Part shown: one piece after another, positions 5,932 through 9,795 of the stretch
Numbering within the stretch: position 1 is the first letter of the stretch
Layout of the letters: each line of letters opens with the position of its first letter
From: Bacteroidales bacterium
Lineage (GTDB): Bacteria; Bacteroidota; Bacteroidia; Bacteroidales; JAGOPY01
Direction of reading: 5' to 3'
DNA length: 9,795 bases
Assembly (NCBI GenBank): GCA_023229505.1
Contig: JALNZD010000072.1
Span: 1 to 9,795 of the forward strand
Program-made: the position numbers and the translations under genes
The notes under the pieces: model-generated
The model's database searches: none
The model's input: only the letters and a program-made list of their open reading frames with translations
What the model was told of the DNA's origin: nothing

Positions 5932-6723
5932 TTACGGCGTAGGCTTTACAATGGCATTGGCGTCTAATGTAACCGACTCAGTTCTCGCCAATGCTCTGCC
6001 TTCCAAAGATGCGCCTGTAGCAAACGTAATGTTTGCATAAGCCATGATGGTTCCCTTCATTACAGCAGTTGTTCCAAAAGTTGCCGCACTGCCGACTTGC
6101 CAAAAAATGTTGGAAGCCTGTGCGCCGCCGATTAGGAAAACTTGGCGACCGGATGTCATATTGAAACTGGATGCTATTTGAAAAATCCAAACAGCATTCG
6201 CGTCGCCTTGAGCATCGAGCGTAAGATCGCCTGACGATATTTCAAGCGAGCTGGTGGATTTATAAAGTCCCGGGGGAAGTGTTTGTCCGCCAAGATTCCC
6301 GGCTACACCGATAGGATTTACTGTTCGTCCTGCGGCATCGTTATATGCAGTCGTTAAATCAATCATTGCCTGAGTTAACAAAATAGGATTTGTCACGTAA
6401 CCTAAAGGACCGGCAGCGTCAACCGTGTAGATCGTTCCGACTAAAGCTACTGTCTCAAATCCGGTCATGGAAGCACCGGTGATAGGACTCGCTCCAACAT
6501 CTCCGGTAATACTCGTAGGACCGGTATTGGTGATTCCAGCGTACGACAGAATTGCAAAATCGCCCGCAACCCCAAGATCAACCACTGCCAGACCTGATTT
6601 GTAGTTGAGGGGAACTGTCGAAGTCCCCATAGGATCTATGCTGGTCTCAACATCTTTTTTGCACCCGGCAATTAAAACAACCGATACTATTGCAAGGGTT
6701 GTTAATAGTTTGCTCGTTTTCAT
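5932..6723 (-). CDS. Single-domain DUF3494 (ice-binding-like) lipoprotein
   Basis: The 263-residue product has the common lipoprotein signal (LIAG, Cys21) and one S-type DUF3494 domain at about 46-262. It shows FAILSYAGITNTGPTSITGD, GTIYTVDAAGP, LPPGLYKSTSSLEISSGD, NAVWIFQIASSF, GGAQASNIFWQVG and a C-terminus ANAIVKPTP. It is full length for a one-domain family member and nearly identical to domain 1 of the protein at 759. The gene lacks the shared promoter: homology with its sisters stops at about 6740, 17 bp upstream of ATG. Beyond that is the truncated surface-protein frame, whose TGA (6720-6722) overlaps this ATG as ATGA. Expression may therefore depend on readthrough and translational coupling from that fragment. 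A strong terminator follows. Ice binding is a family-based inference. Confidence 0.92.
   Translation of the reverse strand: MKTSKLLTTLAIVSVVLIAGCKKDVETSIDPMGTSTVPLNYKSGLAVVDLGVAGDFAILSYAGITNTGPTSITGDVGASPITGASMTGFETVALVGTIYTVDAAGPLGYVTNPILLTQAMIDLTTAYNDAAGRTVNPIGVAGNLGGQTLPPGLYKSTSSLEISSGDLTLDAQGDANAVWIFQIASSFNMTSGRQVFLIGGAQASNIFWQVGSAATFGTTAVMKGTIMAYANITFATGASLEGRALARTESVTLDANAIVKPTP
5939..6589. repeat. Near-identical duplicated tract S, copy 2 (pairs with 1441-2088)
   Basis: This is the partner of 1441-2088, with one 3-bp insertion (an extra codon next to AAGR in the protein). Identity is highest at the C-terminal side of the domain. Confidence 0.85.
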
Positions 6724-6740
6724 TTTTTTTGGTTTTTAAA
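6590..6740. repeat. Leader repeat, copy 3, ending at a breakpoint
   Basis: Signal-peptide coding sequence plus 17 bp of leader match copies at 2089 and 5218. The match ends at 6740, where the other copies continue into the inverted repeat and promoter. This marks a recombination breakpoint. Confidence 0.8.
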
Positions 6741-7121
6741 TATGGAATAATAAAATCCTTGCCAGCCGGTCCAAACGTGTGCAACCGTAAAAACATAATA
6801 GATATTATCCGAGTTGGGCAATTTTACAATCGCAACACCACAATCACTTTGACCAACTAAGCCTAAACCATTGGACATGAACTCTTGATTTTTATTATAA
6901 ACCGTATGACCGTCAGTGTAAAACAACAGATTACCTAATGTATCAGTGATAGCAGCACTTCCACCCCAGGTATTTGTCTGACCGTCATAAAGTACATCGG
7001 GTGTACCGGAATTAAAATCAAGACCGCAATAATTATTAAAGTACCATATATTGGCTTCGTTTTGAGCAATTGAAATCTTTACAAAAAGTAGAATAAAAGA
7101 AAAAAATAAATATTTCATCAT
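6720..7121 (-). pseudogene. 3'-truncated secreted surface protein (type IX-secretion-style N-terminus)
   Basis: The 133-codon frame begins MMKYLFFSFILLFVKISIAQ, a Sec signal peptide with cleavage after about residue 19. It continues NIWYFNNYCGLDFNSGTPDV, SAAITDTLGNLLFYTDGHTV, YNKNQEFMSNG and NIYYVFTVAH. This is the typical opening of very large Bacteroidota surface proteins that carry repeats and a C-terminal type IX sorting domain. Here homology stops after YYSI, at about 6741. The last codons come from the leader of the DUF3494 gene, which supplies a stop overlapping its own ATG. The repeats and sorting domain expected of the full protein are therefore absent. No shared promoter lies upstream, and a terminator at 7146-7173 separates it from the gene before. 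The product may be secreted but is unlikely to keep the original function. Confidence 0.75.
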
Positions 7122-7140
7122 ATCTAATAACCTATTTTGA

Positions 7141-7178
7141 GTTAAAAATCCGGTGTCCTAACACACTGGATTTTTTAT
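7141..7178. terminator. Bidirectional terminator after the Cys-rich protein gene
   Basis: AAATCCGGTGT and ACACTGGATTT pair over 11 positions with one mismatch and a 6-nt loop (7146-7173). T-runs flank both sides, so it can serve both strands. It follows the stop at 7183 by 10 bp and precedes the surface-protein fragment by 25 bp, which would limit transcription into that fragment and the DUF3494 gene after it. Confidence 0.75.
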
Positions 7179-7182
7179 GAAG

Positions 7183-7620
7183 TTAGTTTAAAGTAATTTG
7201 ATTTAGTGAAATAATACCGCCTCCCATCAACTGCTGACAAGTCTTAAACTCCCCAGGATCTTTTCCACTACATGTTTCCTCAAATCCACCCTGTCCATCC
7301 GGACACAGTTTTTTTACACTTGCTATAACCATGTAGCAATTGCTGGAAGCTCCATGACAAAATTCAGTTAATTGAAAATCAGCATAAGTGGCAGACACAT
7401 CTACCAACTGCTCATCTTCAAAGACAATTTCATAGGGCGTATCACATTGATCAACCACTGCACACCAGACCTTAAAATATGAATTACCGGGTAAAGGGCA
7501 AGGATCGCAGTTTTGAGCATCCCAAGAAACTCTTACCGTTGCTTGAGCAATGGATCCTTGTATTCCTGTTAAAACCAGGACCAACATAATGGCTAATGTT
7601 GTAAATAGTGTTTTCATCAT
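7183..7620 (-). CDS. Cysteine-rich secreted protein of unknown function
   Basis: The 145-residue protein starts with a Sec signal peptide (MMKTLFTTLAIMLVLVLTGI, cleavage likely after GSIAQA). The mature part of about 118 residues has nine cysteines (38, 41, 53, 59, 88, 95, 106, 117, 128), enough for four disulfides plus one free thiol. I do not recognise the family. RVSWDAQNCDPCPLPGN, a strand-rich centre and a FCHGASSNC segment suggest a small disulfide-stabilised beta domain. Translation may begin at the first or second ATG (7620 or 7617). The signal peptide resembles that of the DUF3494 lipoproteins but lacks the lipobox, so the product is probably released. Promoter copy D upstream is nearly identical to copy C, placing the gene in the same putative regulon. 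A terminator closes it. Function could be accessory to the DUF3494 proteins or unrelated. Confidence 0.8.
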   Translation of the reverse strand: MMKTLFTTLAIMLVLVLTGIQGSIAQATVRVSWDAQNCDPCPLPGNSYFKVWCAVVDQCDTPYEIVFEDEQLVDVSATYADFQLTEFCHGASSNCYMVIASVKKLCPDGQGGFEETCSGKDPGEFKTCQQLMGGGIISLNQITLN

Positions 7621-7665
7621 GTTTAGTTTTTAAAGTTAGTAAATATTTAAAGAATATATTTAAAT

Positions 7666-7683
7666 TGTGACTTCATTATCACA
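7666..7683. repeat. TGTGA-N8-TCACA inverted repeat, copy D
   Basis: Identical to copies B and C. It lies between the -7-like element and the Cys-rich protein gene, whose leader is longer than the others. Confidence 0.5.
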
Positions 7684-7686
7684 TTG

Positions 7687-7741
7687 CAAAGGTAAGTCCC
7701 TTAATTCCGGAAAGTGTTACGCAATTATTGAAAAGAGTTAC
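7687..7741 (-). promoter_or_regulatory. Promoter/operator copy D
   Basis: GTAACTCTTT (from 7741) and GTAACACTTT (from 7720) on the minus strand are 21 bp apart, with TACCTTTG (7694-7687) starting 26 bp after the second. It is nearly identical to copy C. The start codon is 67 bp downstream, farther than in the other copies (29-40 bp), because the leader has extra AT-rich sequence. Confidence 0.7.
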
Positions 7742-7781
7742 AACATTCACACATTTTATTTCTCGCGATATTGCTAACAGA

Positions 7782-7813
7782 TAAAAAAAAAGCGCTGCTT
7801 AATAAGCAACGCT
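7782..7813 (-). terminator. Rho-independent terminator of the broken DUF3494 gene
   Basis: On the minus strand AGCGTTGCTT pairs with AAGCAGCGCT (one mismatch, 3-nt loop, 7813-7791), followed by a run of nine T. It lies 20 bp past the original stop codon (7833). Confidence 0.85.
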
Positions 7814-7832
7814 CTTTTCATCCTGCAAATAT

Positions 7833-8478
7833 TTACTGTTTCACAATGGTATTGCCTGCCATAGTAACTCCACCGGTTCTTGCTAACCCTCTGCCAAAAA
7901 ATGTTGGAGGCCAATGCTCCTCCGCTGAGGATAACTTTTCGTCCTGATGTGGTGGTGAGTGTGGATGCTATCTGTATAATGAAAACGGCACTCGCATTTC
8001 CCTTTGCATCAAAAGTCAGGTCGCCTGATGATATAGCCAGCAAGGAAGTTGACTTATAAAGCCCGGGGGTAAGCGTAAGTCCCCCGATATTTCCCGACAG
8101 TGTTACTATATCTGTGCTGGTTCGTCCGTCAGCATCATTATGTGCTGCGGTTAAATCAAGTTTCGCCTGATTGGAGTTAATATCATTGATGTGTTGTGTC
8201 CCAACAAATATCCCGGGAGGAAACCCACCCACCGAAGTACCCGGACTTAGTCCAAGGTCGCCAGTGACTGTTGCTGCTCCTGTGCTGGTAACTGCTGAGC
8301 CCGCAAGAACCGCGAAGTTGGATGCATCGGCAAGTGGTACTGTCGCCAGAACCGTGGTTTAAACGGGAATTACAATTGGATTTGCAGAGGCAGGTTCATC
8401 TTTTTTGCAACCGGCAATTAAAACAACCGATGCTATCGATACTATTGCAAGGGTTGTTAATATTTTATTCGTTTTCAT
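7833..8478 (-). pseudogene. DUF3494 lipoprotein gene with a nonsense codon and a deletion
   Basis: From ATG 8478 the frame encodes MKTNKILTTLAIVSIASVVL with lipobox LIAGC, then PIVIPV and TAA (8361-8359). The same frame continues beyond the stop with TTVLATVPLADASNFAVLAG and a DUF3494 domain (GDLGLSPGTSVGGFPPG, GGLTLTPGLYKSTSLLAISS, GGALASNIFWQ). The remnant at 5487 reads PIVIPLQTTVQATV at the same place, with CAA where this gene has TAA, so one C-to-T change explains the stop. After NIFWQ about 100 bp are missing and the frame shifts. The correct C-terminus, GRGLARTGGVTMAGNTIVKQ and stop at 7833, is present in another frame. A GGCA microhomology sits at the junction. Promoter copy E and a terminator are intact, so decay appears recent. 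It follows RR2 directly, as the DUF3494 gene at 759 follows RR1. Confidence 0.9.
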
Positions 8479-8494
8479 TTTTTTGGTTTTAAAT

Positions 8495-8512
8495 TGTGAA
8501 TAAATTTTCACA
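8495..8512. repeat. TGTGA-N8-TCACA inverted repeat, copy E
   Basis: The arms are the same as in all copies; the interior is of the A/E type. It lies upstream of the broken DUF3494 gene at 8478. Confidence 0.5.
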
Positions 8513-8515
8513 GAA

Positions 8516-8570
8516 CAAAGGTGAGTCCTTTGATTCCGGAAAGCGTTACACAATTACAGAAAAGAGTTAC
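8516..8570 (-). promoter_or_regulatory. Promoter/operator copy E
   Basis: On the minus strand GTAACTCTTT (from 8570) and GTAACGCTTT (from 8549) are 21 bp apart. CACCTTTG (8523-8516) starts 26 bp after the second box, with one mismatch to TAnnTTTG. The start codon of the pseudogene is 38 bp downstream. It lies in the gap between RR2 and the DUF3494 gene, so the latter has its own promoter rather than depending on the kinase operon. Confidence 0.65.
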
Positions 8571-8590
8571 ATCATTCAAACATTTTAATC

Positions 8591-9025
8591 TTACATCCTC
8601 TCCATATACCAATTCAATTCCTTTTCCATTTTTTTGTAACGGAAAATAGTAGTGATGATTTTTTGCAAACGTATGAAGGCGGTTTCGCTTTTCACAACAT
8701 AATCAAATGCCCTGTGATGCATGCAGCTTATTGCCACGTCAATTTTATCCTGGGAGGATAGCATCACAACGGGAATATCTGGATTGAACGCTTTTATTTT
8801 ATCTAATATTTCTATTCCGTTCATCGCGTTTTTATCAATGCCATCAAGATGATAATCTAAAATGATCACATCAGGGTTGTGTGATAAATTCTCCATGCAA
8901 ATTTCGCCTGTCGCAAATGTTTCAAGGGTAAAATCGGCATTTTGGAGGAATTCAATTTCTAATGACTTTAAAAACAATGCATCATCATCAACAAGAAAAA
9001 GTAGTATTTTTTTTTCGTTCGTCAT
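8591..9025 (-). CDS. Receiver-only response regulator, copy 2 (RR2)
   Basis: The 144-residue stand-alone receiver is homologous to RR1. Asp13-15 form the acidic pocket, Asp57 in VIILDYHLD is the phosphoacceptor, and Ser90 and Lys112 complete the active site. The C-terminal helix is FRYKKMEKELNWYMERM and there is no DNA-binding domain. The ATG overlaps the TGA of the hybrid kinase gene by one base, which implies translational coupling. The kinase Hpt domain is the natural phosphodonor. The output could be a protein partner or back-transfer within the relay; the sequence does not say. RR1 and RR2 are nearly identical over residues 74-144 but differ at 14 sites before that. This is the arrangement from which the RR1 locus appears to have been copied. 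Confidence 0.93.
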   Translation of the reverse strand: MTNEKKILLFLVDDDALFLKSLEIEFLQNADFTLETFATGEICMENLSHNPDVIILDYHLDGIDKNAMNGIEILDKIKAFNPDIPVVMLSSQDKIDVAISCMHHRAFDYVVKSETAFIRLQKIITTIFRYKKMEKELNWYMERM

Positions 9026-9795
9026 CAGTTGGTTTTTTTAATCAAGTTATACTCTTCTTCTAATTCTTTGCAGGCTTGAGAGCAAACGTTTTCAAGCTGT
9101 ATAACCAATTCTGGTAATTCATCAAGATGTTGTTGTGTGCTTGCATATTCCTGAATTTTTTTTGCCATGTTTTCGAAATCGGCACTAATACCCATTATTG
9201 AAAATGAGGGGATCATTTTATGTACTGCCGCGTGCAATGAATTCCAATCTTTATCCTGCAAGCTTTGTTTCATTGCATTAATTAAAGGTGGGGTTTGTTT
9301 CAAATAAAGTGAAATCATTTCCATCATCAATGTTGGATCAGATTTTGTACGACGGATTAAATAATCCAGGTCGGTGCACTTTAACTTTTTACTTTGACCG
9401 TTTCCATTCTCTTTATATCCGTTAATAAGTAAATTCTTTTTTACTAACCCAACTATTTTACTGTACAATAATCTTTCGTCAACGGGCTTTGTGATGTAAT
9501 CATTCATGCCAACGGCTTTGCATTTTGCTAAATCAACCGTGGTTACATCGGCAGTTAAAGCGATGATGGGGATTTTAGAATTCATTTTGTTTCGAATGTA
9601 CTCTGTAGCTTCAAACCCATTCATTTCGGGCATATGCAAGTCCATCAAAACAATATCGTAAGATTTATTTTGTAGTTTTTCGATGGCTATTTTTCCGTTA
9701 ACGGCAATATCGCATTCAAATCCGAAATCATCCAATAGTGTTTTCATCAGTAATTGATTGAGTGATATGTCTTCCACCACCAATACTTTTATGTT
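9025..9795 (-). CDS. Hybrid histidine kinase, C-terminal receiver and Hpt domains (5' end outside window)
   Basis: The frame is open to the right edge: the visible 256 codons begin NIKVLVVEDISLNQLL with no stop before, so this is the tail of a larger protein. Visible residues about 2-120 form a receiver: acidic pair Glu8/Asp9, phosphoacceptor Asp52 in IVLMDLHMPEMNG, Thr81 in ALTAD and Lys103 in ITKPV. About 140-250 form an Hpt domain, with the likely phosphohistidine His192 in HAAVHKMIPSFSIMGI. The layout matches hybrid kinases of the BarA/ArcB type, where phosphate passes kinase His to receiver Asp to Hpt His and then to a separate receiver, here most simply RR2, whose start codon overlaps the stop. 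Sensor and catalytic domains lie off the window, so the signal is unknown. A short start inside the frame is unlikely, because residues upstream of it already belong to the receiver's first strand. Confidence 0.93.
   Translation of the reverse strand, partial: NIKVLVVEDISLNQLLMKTLLDDFGFECDIAVNGKIAIEKLQNKSYDIVLMDLHMPEMNGFEATEYIRNKMNSKIPIIALTADVTTVDLAKCKAVGMNDYITKPVDERLLYSKIVGLVKKNLLINGYKENGNGQSKKLKCTDLDYLIRRTKSDPTLMMEMISLYLKQTPPLINAMKQSLQDKDWNSLHAAVHKMIPSFSIMGISADFENMAKKIQEYASTQQHLDELPELVIQLENVCSQACKELEEEYNLIKKTN

Noticed and set aside
282..8570. CRISPR-like array from the recurrent intergenic sequences
   Set aside because: The repeats are about 100 bp, kilobases apart and each placed before a start codon, which fits promoters rather than an array.
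9763..9783. A start for the kinase-tail frame at 9783
   Set aside because: The codon there is TTG inside the first beta-strand of the receiver domain, and the frame is open to the window edge, so the gene starts outside.
1..9795. Transposon or insertion sequence as the cause of the repeats
   Set aside because: No transposase, terminal inverted repeats or target-site duplications were seen. Repeats coincide with genes and promoters, and junctions fit homologous or microhomology recombination.

Overview
The window comes from a Bacteroidota genome, probably a free-living, possibly cold-associated member. The evidence is a run of lipoprotein signal peptides with LIAGC lipoboxes, A-rich leaders without a clear Shine-Dalgarno, promoters resembling the Bacteroidota TAnnTTTG -7 element, a fragment of a type IX-secretion-style surface protein, and several DUF3494 (ice-binding-like) proteins. 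Every supported gene is on the minus strand, so transcription runs from high to low coordinates. No RNA gene, transposase or CRISPR array was seen. The order of lineage is not determinable from the sequence.

Region by region, in the direction of transcription: a hybrid histidine kinase tail (receiver plus Hpt; starts outside the window, ends 9025) overlaps a receiver-only response regulator, RR2 (9025-8591). Next is a dead DUF3494 lipoprotein gene (8478-7833), then a cysteine-rich secreted protein (7620-7183). A 3'-truncated surface-protein fragment (7121-6720) runs directly into a single-domain DUF3494 lipoprotein (6723-5932). A doubly deleted DUF3494 remnant (5831-5487) follows, then a 589-residue DUF3494/Ig-like/DUF3494 lipoprotein (5351-3582). 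After that come an AraC-family regulator (3396-2824), a short scar of a second kinase gene, a second receiver protein RR1 (2787-2353), a tandem-DUF3494 lipoprotein (2222-759), a decayed AraC paralogue (712-363), and the start of another DUF3494 protein that leaves the window (265-1).

The locus has been built by repeated duplication, deletion and recombination. Leaders, whole domains, receiver genes and AraC genes occur as near-identical copies, and breakpoints are visible in several places.

The most striking signal is non-coding. Six intergenic regions carry the same promoter architecture: two direct repeats of GTAAC(n)CTTT exactly 21 bp apart, the second starting exactly 26 bp before a TAnnTTTG-like element, 29-67 bp ahead of the start codon. 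Five of the six also have a TGTGA-N8-TCACA inverted repeat just downstream. The copies precede four DUF3494 genes (one dead), the cysteine-rich secreted protein and the AraC gene itself. I infer a local regulon for surface DUF3494 proteins, with the AraC protein as candidate autoregulating activator and the kinase/receiver proteins as a possible sensory input. The regulator and the ice-binding function are both unproven.
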